Below are positions 16,525 to 24,396 of a DNA stretch of 64,000 nucleotides, one piece after another. Positions within the stretch are counted from its first letter, which is position 1; every line of letters starts with the position of its first letter. The notes beneath the pieces were generated by a model, which was not told the origin of the DNA, searched no databases, and saw only the letters and a program-made list of their open reading frames with translations. A program made the translations under genes and the position numbers. The stretch is from Micromonospora sp. WMMD1128 (GTDB lineage: Bacteria > Actinomycetota > Actinomycetes > Mycobacteriales > Micromonosporaceae), in contig NZ_CP114902.1 of NCBI RefSeq assembly GCF_027497235.1, positions 5,730,001 to 5,794,000 on the forward strand, read 5' to 3'.

Positions 16525-17313
16525 GTGACTCATACCGGCAAGCGACGGGTCACCATCGAGCAGGTACCCCAGCGGGTGTGGCGGGCACCGGACCTGCCCT
16601 TCGGACTACTCGTGCGGGAGATCAACGCCGACCCCGAGACCGGCGCGCAGACGCTCGTCGTCGACGTCCCGCCCGGCTGGCAGATGCCCGAGCACTGGAA
16701 CAGCGCCGACATCGAGCTCCTGGTCCGCGACGGCGACCTGTCCATCGCCGGACGCCAGTGCCGGCGCGGGCACTACCTCTTCCTGCCCACCGGCACCGGG
16801 ATCGGCCCGGTCTCCTCGACCGAGGGCGCCACGTTGATCTTCTGGACGGACTCGCCGTTCGAGGTACGCACGGACGAACGGCCCCCGCCGTCGAAGCCGC
16901 TCGGCGAGACCGTCGACCTGTTCGACAAGGCCAACTGGCTGCCCGTCCAGGAGGCGTTCGCAGGAGTGACCGACACCAGCAGCCACGGCGACCTCGAGGT
17001 CCCCACCCAGTGCATCAGGTTGCGCAAGGTCGAGGAGACCGGCAAGGACACCATCCTGTTCGTCCTGCCGCGCAACTTCGCCAAGACCGCGCTGGAGTTC
17101 CACCACAGCACGGAGGAGATCTTCTTCCTCGGCGGCTGGTGCGCCACCGACCCGGAGCACGTCTACCGCACCGGGGAATACCTGTGCTGGGAGCCGGGCG
17201 TCATCCACGGCGTGGTCACCGGCTGGGATGCCATCTGCCTGTCCAAGCACCACGGCCCGCTGACCAGCCCACAGATCCCGCTCGGGGCGACGAGCGTGGA
17301 CGCCGAGCGGTGA
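16525..17313 (+). CDS. Bicupin-like protein
   Basis: 262 residues from the GTG at 16,525, chosen because AAGGAGGT lies four bases upstream. Two cupin-like halves can be seen: an N-terminal one around 'DVPPGWQMPEHWNSADIELL...GDLSIAG' (about residues 45-85) and a C-terminal one around 'ALEFHHSTEEIFFLGGW' and 'WEPGVIHGVVTG' (about residues 195-245). His and Glu residues at cupin positions suggest a metal site. The family acts as small-molecule dioxygenases, isomerases or sensors; I cannot assign the reaction. It overlaps the second cupin gene by 4 bp and is divergent from the hydantoinase gene, so it is likely part of the same pathway. Confidence 0.75.
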   Translation: MTHTGKRRVTIEQVPQRVWRAPDLPFGLLVREINADPETGAQTLVVDVPPGWQMPEHWNSADIELLVRDGDLSIAGRQCRRGHYLFLPTGTGIGPVSSTEGATLIFWTDSPFEVRTDERPPPSKPLGETVDLFDKANWLPVQEAFAGVTDTSSHGDLEVPTQCIRLRKVEETGKDTILFVLPRNFAKTALEFHHSTEEIFFLGGWCATDPEHVYRTGEYLCWEPGVIHGVVTGWDAICLSKHHGPLTSPQIPLGATSVDAER

Positions 17314-17768
17314 CGGCGCTGCCCGGCCGTGGCCGCCGGATCGCCGCCGCCGACGCCGGAGCGGGCGTCGCACGCCCGGCGTTCGTCGTGCACCGCGACG
17401 AGCTGGCCTACGAGCTGATCTCCAGCCTCAACCACAACGCCGACGACGAGGGGCTCGTGCACCGCCTCGTCGACCGGCAGCTCACCGGCGACCCGGACTG
17501 CGAGTTCCTCACCGGGGTCTACCGCATGGAGCCCGGCATGACCCACCCGCTGCACCTGCACGCCGACTCGGCCGAGTTCTACTACGTGCTGTCCGGCACC
17601 GCGCTGTTCCGGGTGGCCGACGAGGAGTTCGAGGCGGGCGCCGGCACCGCGATGTACATCCCCGCCGGTGTCGCCCACGCCATCTCCACCGGCGGCGGGC
17701 ACGACATGGAGTTGCTCTACTCCTTCAGCACCCCGGACCTGAGCGGGATCGGCACCCGGTGGTTGTAG
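17310..17768 (+). CDS. Small cupin-domain protein
   Basis: 152 residues from a GTG that overlaps the previous stop (GTGA). One conserved-barrel cupin is clear: 'MEPGMTHPLHLHADSAEFYYVLSGTAL' (motif 1 with HLH and Glu) and 'GTAMYIPAGVAHAISTGGG' (motif 2 with PAGVAH). This metal-binding layout suits an isomerase, dioxygenase or ligand sensor. Coupled translation with the upstream bicupin suggests the two act on the same compound. A ~90-bp gap separates it from the dehydrogenase gene. Confidence 0.8.
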   Translation: MTALPGRGRRIAAADAGAGVARPAFVVHRDELAYELISSLNHNADDEGLVHRLVDRQLTGDPDCEFLTGVYRMEPGMTHPLHLHADSAEFYYVLSGTALFRVADEEFEAGAGTAMYIPAGVAHAISTGGGHDMELLYSFSTPDLSGIGTRWL

Positions 17769-17856
17769 CCGCCGCGGACGGACCCGGCACGGAACAGGCC
17801 AACCGCAGGAACGGATCCGGCGACGCGCGGCGCGTCGGCTGACGAAGGGAACTACG

Positions 17857-19347
17857 GTGCGCAGCATCGAGCACTGGATCGCCGGGGCGCCCGTCACCGG
17901 CACCGACTACGCCACCGTGCACCAGCCCGCGACCGGGCAGCCCCAGGCCCGGGTCGCGGTCGGTGGGCCGGCCGAGGTCGACCTGGCCGTCGCGGCGGCG
18001 GCCCGGGCCTACGAGTCGTGGAGCGAGATGTCGCTGTCCCGGCGGACCAAGGTCCTGTTCCGGATGCGGGACCTGGTGGAACGGCACGAGGACGAGCTGG
18101 CCCGGCTGGTCACCGCCGAACACGGCAAGACCGTCGAGGACGCCCGGGGCGAGGTGATCCGGGGCCGAGAGGTCATCGAGTTCGCCTGCGGCATCCCGCA
18201 ACTGGTCAAGGGCGCCTACTCCGACCAGGTCTCCACCGGCGTGGACTCGTACTCGCTGCGCGCCCCGCTCGGGGTCTGCGCCGGCATCACCCCGTTCAAC
18301 TTCCCGGTCATGGTGCCGATGTGGATGCACCCGATCGCCATCGCCTGCGGCAACACCTTCGTGCTCAAGCCCAGCGAGCGCGACCCGTCGGCGGCCAACC
18401 TGGTCGCGCAGCTCTACGCCGACGCCGGCCTGCCCGACGGGGTCTTCAACGTGGTGCACGGCGGCAAGGCTGCCGTCGACGCGCTGCTCGACCACCCGGA
18501 CGTGGCGGCGGTGTCGTTCGTCGGCTCCACCCCGATCGCCAGGTACGTGCACGAGCGCGCCGCCACCTCCGGCAAGCGGGTCCAGGCCCTCGGCGGGGCG
18601 AAGAACCACGCCGTGGTGCTGCCCGACGCCGACCTGGCCGACGCGGCGCGGCAGATCACCTCCGCGGCGTACGGCTCGGCCGGGCAACGGTGCATGGCGA
18701 TCTCCGCGGTCGTGGCGGTCGGCCCGGCCGGCGACGAGCTGGTCGAGCTGCTGGACAAGGAAGCCTCGACGATCGTGGTGGGCCCCGGCGACCAGGAGTC
18801 CGCCCAGATGGGACCGGTCGTCACCGCCGAGGCCCGCGAGCGGGTCATCAGCAGCGTCGACGAGGCGCAGCGGGCCGGGGCCACGGTCGTCGTCGACGGC
18901 CGCGGGCTGCGGGTGGACGGACACGACGGCGGATACTTCGTCGGCCCGTGCCTGCTCGACCGGGTGACCCCGCAGATGTCCGCGTACCAGCAGGAGATCT
19001 TCGGACCGGTCCTGGTGGTGCTGCGGGCGCAGAGCCTGGACGAGGCCGTGGCGATCATCAACGCGAACCCGTTCGGCAACGGCACCGCGCTGTTCACCTC
19101 CGGCGGCGCGGCGGCCCGCCGCTTCGTCCGGGGCGTCACCGTCGGCATGATCGGCGTCAACGTCCCGCTGCCGGTGCCGATGGCCTACCACTCCTTCGGC
19201 GGCTGGAAGGCGTCCCTCTTCGGCGACACCCACATCCACGGCCCGGAGGGGGTGGCGTTCTACACCCGGGGAAAGGTCGTCACCAGCCGGTGGCCGGGCG
19301 GCACCGAGACGTTCCGCTCGGACTTCCACTTCCCCACCGCCACCTGA
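17857..19347 (+). CDS. mmsA: CoA-acylating (methyl)malonate-semialdehyde dehydrogenase
   Basis: 496 residues, NAD- and CoA-dependent aldehyde dehydrogenase of the MmsA/IolA subgroup, which turns malonate or methylmalonate semialdehyde into acetyl- or propionyl-CoA with loss of CO2. Marks: 'GVCAGITPFNFPVMVPMWMH' (the NFP..VP.WM signature of this subgroup), 'LKPSERDPSA', 'VSFVGSTPIARYVHERAA', and the catalytic Cys in 'GSAGQRCMAISAVVAVG'. The GTG start is preceded by AAGGGA. Classic BMCs use PduP/EutE-type acylating dehydrogenases; this one is of a different subgroup and shows no terminal encapsulation helix. Linked by position to the shell operon, it suggests a semialdehyde end product, for example from pyrimidine-type ureide breakdown. 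Confidence 0.93.
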   Translation: MRSIEHWIAGAPVTGTDYATVHQPATGQPQARVAVGGPAEVDLAVAAAARAYESWSEMSLSRRTKVLFRMRDLVERHEDELARLVTAEHGKTVEDARGEVIRGREVIEFACGIPQLVKGAYSDQVSTGVDSYSLRAPLGVCAGITPFNFPVMVPMWMHPIAIACGNTFVLKPSERDPSAANLVAQLYADAGLPDGVFNVVHGGKAAVDALLDHPDVAAVSFVGSTPIARYVHERAATSGKRVQALGGAKNHAVVLPDADLADAARQITSAAYGSAGQRCMAISAVVAVGPAGDELVELLDKEASTIVVGPGDQESAQMGPVVTAEARERVISSVDEAQRAGATVVVDGRGLRVDGHDGGYFVGPCLLDRVTPQMSAYQQEIFGPVLVVLRAQSLDEAVAIINANPFGNGTALFTSGGAAARRFVRGVTVGMIGVNVPLPVPMAYHSFGGWKASLFGDTHIHGPEGVAFYTRGKVVTSRWPGGTETFRSDFHFPTAT

Positions 19348-19376
19348 GGCGAGCACGACCCGGTCGGGCAGCGCCG

Positions 19377-22271
19377 TCACCGATCCTGGTGGGCGTGGTA
19401 CGCGGAGATCCGCTCCCGAATGGCCAGCCGCTGCGGATCGTCGGTGTCGTCGAGCAGGTCGAGGGCCTCCCGGCCCCGACGGAGAGCGTTGTCGTGGTCG
19501 CCGACGGCGCAGAGAGCCTCCGCCAGTACGGCGAGGGCACGCGCCTGACGTAGCGGGTCGGCCAGTTCGTCGCCGATCGCCCGGGCGAGGGTGGCGTCGG
19601 CCAGCACGTCACGGTGCCGCCCCAGGCGGAGTTGGGCCTCGGCCGAGATGATGAGGGCGTCGCACCGGATCGTGTCGTCGGTGACCCGGTCGTGCAGGTC
19701 CAGAGCGGCGCGGCCGAGGTCGAGCGCGGTCTCGGGGTGGCCCGTGTCGAGGCTCAGTTCGGCGAGCCGAACGTGGTGGAGGCTCCGGCCCCGAAGCGAG
19801 CCGATCCGGTCCCAGATGGCGAGTGCCTGCTGGTAGAGAAGACGGGCCTGGTCGTACCGTCCGAGCTGGCGGTGGGCGTCACCGAGGTGGTAAAGCGTGT
19901 ACGCCTCACCTGTCGCGTTCTCGGCCGCGCGACAGTCGGTCAGGACCTCCTCGAAGGTCTCGATGGCGGTGGTGGTCGCCCCGGTCCGTAGGTGCACGGA
20001 GGCGAGATTGTGCCGGCAGGCCGTCTGCAACTCGGCGAAGCCGTTCTCCTCGGCGAGACGCAGAGCCTCGGCGAACAGTCGGCCGGCGCGGTGATAGTCG
20101 TGGGTGGTGAAGTAGGTGGCCCCGAGGTTGACGAGGGTGCCCGCCCGGCCCGGGTCGTGACCGTCGGCAGTCGCGGCGTCGAGTGCGATGCGCAACATCT
20201 CCCGCATGTCCTCCTGACTTCCGGAGCGGTCGAAGACCTCGTGGACCGTGTCGACGGTCTGCCAGGCATGCCTGTGGAACCCCTCCACCGCCGCGCTGCG
20301 GACCAGGTTGAGCACGTTGGTCCGCTCCGTCTCGAACCATCGCAGGGCGGCGCCGTCCGAGGTGAACGTCATGGGTGGCACCACGCCCGGCTCGGGCAGG
20401 TCGGGCACGGGTGCACGGGTGGGCTCCAGGATGGCGACGGCGTTGACCGCCGTGAGCAGGTACCAGTCCAACAGCCGGCGCAGTGCCGCTCGCCGCTGCT
20501 CGGCGGGCTCCTCCGCCCGGGCCCGGTCGGCGGCGTACCGGCGTAGCAGATCATGCATCCGATATCGGCGGACGGTGTCGTGGCTGACCAGGTGGGCGCG
20601 GGCGAGCCGGTCGAGGGCCCGCTCGGCACCGGCGACGTCCACCGCCAGCATCGCCGCCGCGGCCTCCGCTCCGATGGTGCCGCCCGGAAAGAGGCCGAGG
20701 CCCAGGAAGAGCCGAGTGGGTATCGGAGCGAGCGCGTTGACCGACCAGGCGAAGACAGTCCGAAGGGTCATCTCATCGGTGTCGTCGCCCTCGATGTCGA
20801 GTAGTCGACCGGTGAGTTCGTCGGCGAGGTCGCCGAGTCGTGCCTGGGGCCGGGAGACCACGTGCTCGCCGATGACCCGTAACGCCAGCGGCAGACCGCC
20901 CGACAGCCAGGCCAGCGTCTCCAGTGCCGCGGGTTCGGCGTCGGTGCGTTCGGGTCCGATGATGCGGCCGAGCATGTGGTGTCGTTCCAGGTGCGACAGG
21001 GGTGCGACGGTGAGGCTGCGGATGCCGTGCCGAACACTCAACCCGCGGAGTCGATTGCGGCTGATCACCACTGTGAGGCTGGTGTCGGAGCGGGGCAGGA
21101 GCTGCTGCGCCTGGTCGGAGTCGACGACGTTGTCCAGCACGACGAGCATGTTCCGCCCGTCCATCAGCCGGTGGTACAGCTCGACGCGTCGATGGGCGTC
21201 GGCGGGCACCCGATCCGCCGGGACACCGAGGGCGACGAGAAAGCGGTGCAGCGCTTCCTGCGTGTCTACGGGCGGTACCGGGCCGTGTGCTTCGGCGTTG
21301 AGATAGAGCTGTCCGTCGGGGAACCACCCCTGCCTGCGATGTCCCCAGTGCCCGGCGAGGGTGGTCTTGCCCACTCCGGGCATCCCGGTCAACACCACCA
21401 CCTTCGAAGTGCTCTCGCCGGCGGCGAGGGCGTCCAGCTCGTCCAGTAGGCCGCGGTGCCCGGTGTAGTCGGGCACGTCGTTCGGCAACTGCCGGGGCAC
21501 CGGTACCGCCGCGCCCTCGGCGGTGAGGTGGTTCCCGGCGGACGTGCCGGGCAGGAGATCCGCGATGGTGAGCACCGGATCGGCTCGCATCGCACGGCGG
21601 TAGCGGCGGCGGTAGGCGGCGAGGAAGTCCCGCGCGTCGTAGGTGCGCCCGGCCGCATGCAGTGCGGTGATCCACAGCCTTGCCAGGCCCTCGTCGAGTG
21701 GGTTCTCGATCAGCAACGGTTCCAGCCGAGCCAGCACCCGGTTGTGCTGACCGATGGCCAACTCGCTTTCCGCCAGCATTTTCACTGCGCTGAATTGCCT
21801 TTCGCGCATATCCCGTCGAAGGTGTTCGCACCGCGCCCCGCGCAGGTCCGCGAGCGGATCTCCCCGCCACAGCTCGTCCGCTTTGGTGAGCAGGGCGACG
21901 CACCGGTCATGCTGATTTCGGTCGACCGCCTTCCTCGCCTCGGCGGCCAACCGCAGGAATCGGTGGTAATCCACCAGATCGGGATCGATGGCCAGCCGGT
22001 AGGCGCCGGTCCCGGGCACTCGAACCAGGGAGTCCTGCAGGTCGACCACCCTCAGGGCGGCCCGCAGACGACTGGCCAGTGTGTAGAGCAGCGGGCGGCG
22101 AGCATCGACAGCCGAGTCCTGCCACAGAAATTCCACGATCGTCTCCACCCGCACCGGATTGTCGGCGTGATAGAGAAGGACGGCGAGCAGGCCGCGCTGC
22201 TTTGCCGCACCCAGCGGGATCGACCGCCCCTCGACCGTAAGCTTCGTGGGACCCAGAATCGCGAACTCCAT
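19377..22271 (-). CDS. AfsR-like SARP regulator with NB-ARC and TPR domains
   Basis: 964 residues from the ATG in 'MEFAILGPTKLTV' (GGAG upstream). Residues about 1-90 are a winged-helix OmpR-type DNA-binding domain of SARP regulators ('PLGAAKQRGLLAVLLYHADNPV...LVEFLWQ'-like), followed by the BTAD helical domain to about 245. 'VVVLTGMPGVGKTTLAGHWG' at about 292-310 is the Walker A of an NB-ARC ATPase, with 'NMLVVLDNVVDSDQAQQLLP' as Walker B and 'SGGLPLALRVIGEHV' the GLPL motif. TPR repeats fill about 640-964. Such proteins switch on neighbouring secondary-metabolism or stress genes. Four GCAAG direct repeats spaced 11-12 bp lie in its divergent promoter region (22,392-22,431) and are candidate binding sites. 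Confidence 0.9.
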   Translation of the reverse strand: MEFAILGPTKLTVEGRSIPLGAAKQRGLLAVLLYHADNPVRVETIVEFLWQDSAVDARRPLLYTLASRLRAALRVVDLQDSLVRVPGTGAYRLAIDPDLVDYHRFLRLAAEARKAVDRNQHDRCVALLTKADELWRGDPLADLRGARCEHLRRDMRERQFSAVKMLAESELAIGQHNRVLARLEPLLIENPLDEGLARLWITALHAAGRTYDARDFLAAYRRRYRRAMRADPVLTIADLLPGTSAGNHLTAEGAAVPVPRQLPNDVPDYTGHRGLLDELDALAAGESTSKVVVLTGMPGVGKTTLAGHWGHRRQGWFPDGQLYLNAEAHGPVPPVDTQEALHRFLVALGVPADRVPADAHRRVELYHRLMDGRNMLVVLDNVVDSDQAQQLLPRSDTSLTVVISRNRLRGLSVRHGIRSLTVAPLSHLERHHMLGRIIGPERTDAEPAALETLAWLSGGLPLALRVIGEHVVSRPQARLGDLADELTGRLLDIEGDDTDEMTLRTVFAWSVNALAPIPTRLFLGLGLFPGGTIGAEAAAAMLAVDVAGAERALDRLARAHLVSHDTVRRYRMHDLLRRYAADRARAEEPAEQRRAALRRLLDWYLLTAVNAVAILEPTRAPVPDLPEPGVVPPMTFTSDGAALRWFETERTNVLNLVRSAAVEGFHRHAWQTVDTVHEVFDRSGSQEDMREMLRIALDAATADGHDPGRAGTLVNLGATYFTTHDYHRAGRLFAEALRLAEENGFAELQTACRHNLASVHLRTGATTTAIETFEEVLTDCRAAENATGEAYTLYHLGDAHRQLGRYDQARLLYQQALAIWDRIGSLRGRSLHHVRLAELSLDTGHPETALDLGRAALDLHDRVTDDTIRCDALIISAEAQLRLGRHRDVLADATLARAIGDELADPLRQARALAVLAEALCAVGDHDNALRRGREALDLLDDTDDPQRLAIRERISAYHAHQDR

Positions 22272-22389
22272 CAGCTCCGCCCCCACCATTCTTGATCGAC
22301 ATGTGCCTATTTCATTCTCGTTCCAGCGGTCAAGGGCTTCAAACCCTCCTCCGCGGAATCAAAAATCAGACACCCCACTTCCCAGCCTT

Positions 22390-22431
22390 CTGCAAGCCCG
22401 CTGCAAGGCGACCGGCAAGCTGATCCGCAAC
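22390..22431. promoter_or_regulatory. Four direct repeats of (C)NGCAAG, 11-12 bp apart
   Basis: CTGCAAG, CTGCAAG, CGGCAAG and CCGCAAC begin at about 22,390, 22,401, 22,413 and 22,425. Direct heptamer repeats with an 11-bp period are how SARP regulators bind next to a -10 box. The repeats lie 50-90 bp before the plus-strand gene at 22,482 and 120-160 bp from the divergent SARP start. Confidence 0.5.
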
Positions 22432-22481
22432 CGGCTCTTCGACGCTGAATCCCGCCGACATTCAATGCTGGAGGGACACCA

Positions 22482-23714
22482 ATGACGTCGCTGGAATGGT
22501 CATCCACCCCCGTTGGCATCGACGCCCACCGCTGGGCAACCCGGTCGGGCTGCCGGACGGTGCTCGTCGTGGCGCACACCATCGCGAGCTGCCGGCGGCT
22601 CCTGGACGTGATCGAGTACGTCGAGAGCGACCCGAGGGTGCAGCTGGTCTTCACGGTGGCGCCGGACGTCTTCAACCATCAGGTGAAGCGATTCCTCGAC
22701 CGGCTGGGCGCTCTCGTCCTCCCCTGGCACCAGGCCGTCCGGGAACGGTTCGATCTGGGTCTCGCCGCCGCCCACGGCGGACTCCACCACCTGCACGCGC
22801 CTCTGCTCCTGATGGCCCACGGCGCCGGGCACGGCAAACGGGTACGCCCCGGACCGCACGGCGGACCGGTGCTCGCCGAGCCGCCGGTGTACGGTCTCGA
22901 CGCGCAGCGACTGACCCATGGTGGGCGGGTCCTCCCGACGGCCCTCGCCCTCTCCCACGATCACGAGTTGGAGGTGCTGCGCCGGCAGTGCCCGGAGGCG
23001 GTCGAGGCCGCCGTGGTGGTCGGCGACCCCTGCGCCGATCGGCTCGTCGCCAGCCTCCCCCGGCGGCGGGACTACCGGCGGGGCCTGGGGCTGGGCGAGC
23101 GGGAGAAACTCGTCGTGGTCTCCTCCACCTGGGGCCGGGACGGCGTCTTCGGACGGTGGCCCGACCTGCTTCCGCGGTTGATGACGCAGCTCCCGGCGGG
23201 CCGGTACCGGATCGCCGCGCTGCTGCACCCGGCGGTCTGGGACGCCCACGGACACCGCCAGATCCGCGCCTGGCTCCGGGACTGCCTCGACGTCGGGCTG
23301 CTGCTGTCCGACCCGACCGAGGACTGGCGCGGCCCGGTGGTCGCCGCCGACCACGTCATCGGTGACCACGGCTCCGTCACCGCGTACGCCGCCGCCATCG
23401 GACGTCCGACCCTGCTGCTACCCGCGCTGCGGTCGGTGCCGGCCGCCGGCACGCCTCAGCACCTGCTGGCCGCGGGCGCCAACCGCCTGGATCCGCGCCG
23501 GCCGATTCCTCCCCAGCTCTCCCTCATCACGGGAGTCGACGAGCAGGCGGTGATGGCCGCGCTGACCAGCCGTCCGGGGGAGGCCGGCGTGTTGTTGCGG
23601 CGCACCATGTACCGCCTGCTCCAGCTGACCGAGCCCGGCCGGCACCGACAGTCAGGCCCCGTGCCGGTGCCGAGCCTCGACCGTCGGGAGGCCCGGCATG
23701 ACCTCGCCGGCTGA
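22482..23714 (+). CDS. CDP-glycerol glycerophosphotransferase-like (GT-B fold) protein, function unknown
   Basis: 410 residues, start preceded by GGAGGGACACC. It opens with a Rossmann-like strand 'CRTVLVVAHTIASCRRLLDVI' and 'VQLVFTVAPDVFNHQVKRFL'. Its C-terminal half has 'KLVVVSSTWGRDGVFGRWPDLL', 'YRIAALLHPAVWDAHGHRQI' and 'ADHVIGDHGSVTAYAAAIGR', the layout of TagB/TagF-type transferases, where a Ser-containing DxSS-like loop precedes 'GRPTLLLP'. Similar actinobacterial proteins are, as I recall, sometimes mislabelled as translation initiation factor 2; nothing here supports that. It lies between the SARP gene and a STAND gene and may be the SARP target or an effector of the signalling set. 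No signal peptide or membrane segment. Confidence 0.65.
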   Translation: MTSLEWSSTPVGIDAHRWATRSGCRTVLVVAHTIASCRRLLDVIEYVESDPRVQLVFTVAPDVFNHQVKRFLDRLGALVLPWHQAVRERFDLGLAAAHGGLHHLHAPLLLMAHGAGHGKRVRPGPHGGPVLAEPPVYGLDAQRLTHGGRVLPTALALSHDHELEVLRRQCPEAVEAAVVVGDPCADRLVASLPRRRDYRRGLGLGEREKLVVVSSTWGRDGVFGRWPDLLPRLMTQLPAGRYRIAALLHPAVWDAHGHRQIRAWLRDCLDVGLLLSDPTEDWRGPVVAADHVIGDHGSVTAYAAAIGRPTLLLPALRSVPAAGTPQHLLAAGANRLDPRRPIPPQLSLITGVDEQAVMAALTSRPGEAGVLLRRTMYRLLQLTEPGRHRQSGPVPVPSLDRREARHDLAG

Positions 23715-24396
23715 GCCCGTCGTCGTGGCACTGTCGGCCGGTGGGCAGGCGCCGCGCCCGGCCCGGTTGGCCGACATCGTCGTGGCCATCGTCGACGGCG
23801 ACGACCCGGCCGAGGTCGGTGCGGGCCTGCTGACGGCGTATCCCGGGCTGGCCCTCGCAGTCGTCGGCACCCCGGCGGGGGAGGTCGCCGTCGGGGTGCG
23901 CGGCGATCCGCCGCTTCGCCTCGGCCGGTTGGCCGCACCCGGCCGGCTGACGATCGGGCTGCTCACCGTCACGGGTCGGCTGCTCCACCGCCGGTGGGTC
24001 ACCGGAACCCTGCGCCACCGGCGCACCCGCGCGGAGGTGCTATCGCTCGTCCGCGTCGCCACCCAACTCGTCCAGCCGGCGGAGCACGTCGGGCAGCCGA
24101 GGCGCGGCGAGTGCGGCGAAGACGCTGGCGGCCTCCCGGTAGTGTCGTCGTGCGGTCTCGTCGTCGCCGCGCCGATGGGCGATGCGGCCGAGCAGGAACA
24201 CCGCCTCTGCCCGTTCACTGTCGGCGCCGAGTCCGGCCATCCGGCGTACCGCCTCGGTTGCCGACTCCTCGGCGGTGCCCAGGTCGTCGGTGCCGAGGCG
24301 GGCATCGGCCAGGCCGATCAGCACCCGGGCGGCGTTGTAGGGGTCGACCTCGGACAGCTCGGCGAAGATCTGCCCGGCCTCCACCAACAGCGGTAG
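23698..24396 (+). CDS. Hypothetical protein overlapping the converging STAND gene
   Basis: An ORF of 232 codons whose ATG lies inside the last codons of the upstream gene. The first ~115 residues ('VVVALSAGGQAPRPARLADIVVAIVDGDD...' and 'GLLTAYPGLALAVVGTPAGEV') show normal actinomycete codon use and look coding. The rest, after about 24,040, runs antisense to the 3' end of the STAND gene and has a less protein-like composition. Either the genes truly overlap tail to tail by about 350 bp, or the reading frame has lost its original stop. No family recognised. Confidence 0.4.
   Translation: MTSPAEPVVVALSAGGQAPRPARLADIVVAIVDGDDPAEVGAGLLTAYPGLALAVVGTPAGEVAVGVRGDPPLRLGRLAAPGRLTIGLLTVTGRLLHRRWVTGTLRHRRTRAEVLSLVRVATQLVQPAEHVGQPRRGECGEDAGGLPVVSSCGLVVAAPMGDAAEQEHRLCPFTVGAESGHPAYRLGCRLLGGAQVVGAEAGIGQADQHPGGVVGVDLGQLGEDLPGLHQQR

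Noticed and set aside
17725..19380. Minus-strand 551-codon ORF under the dehydrogenase
   Set aside because: Shadow frame of mmsA; product is a His/Arg/Gly-rich sequence without motifs.
22482..23714. Translation initiation factor 2
   Set aside because: No GTPase motifs; the C-terminal half looks like a GT-B transferase.
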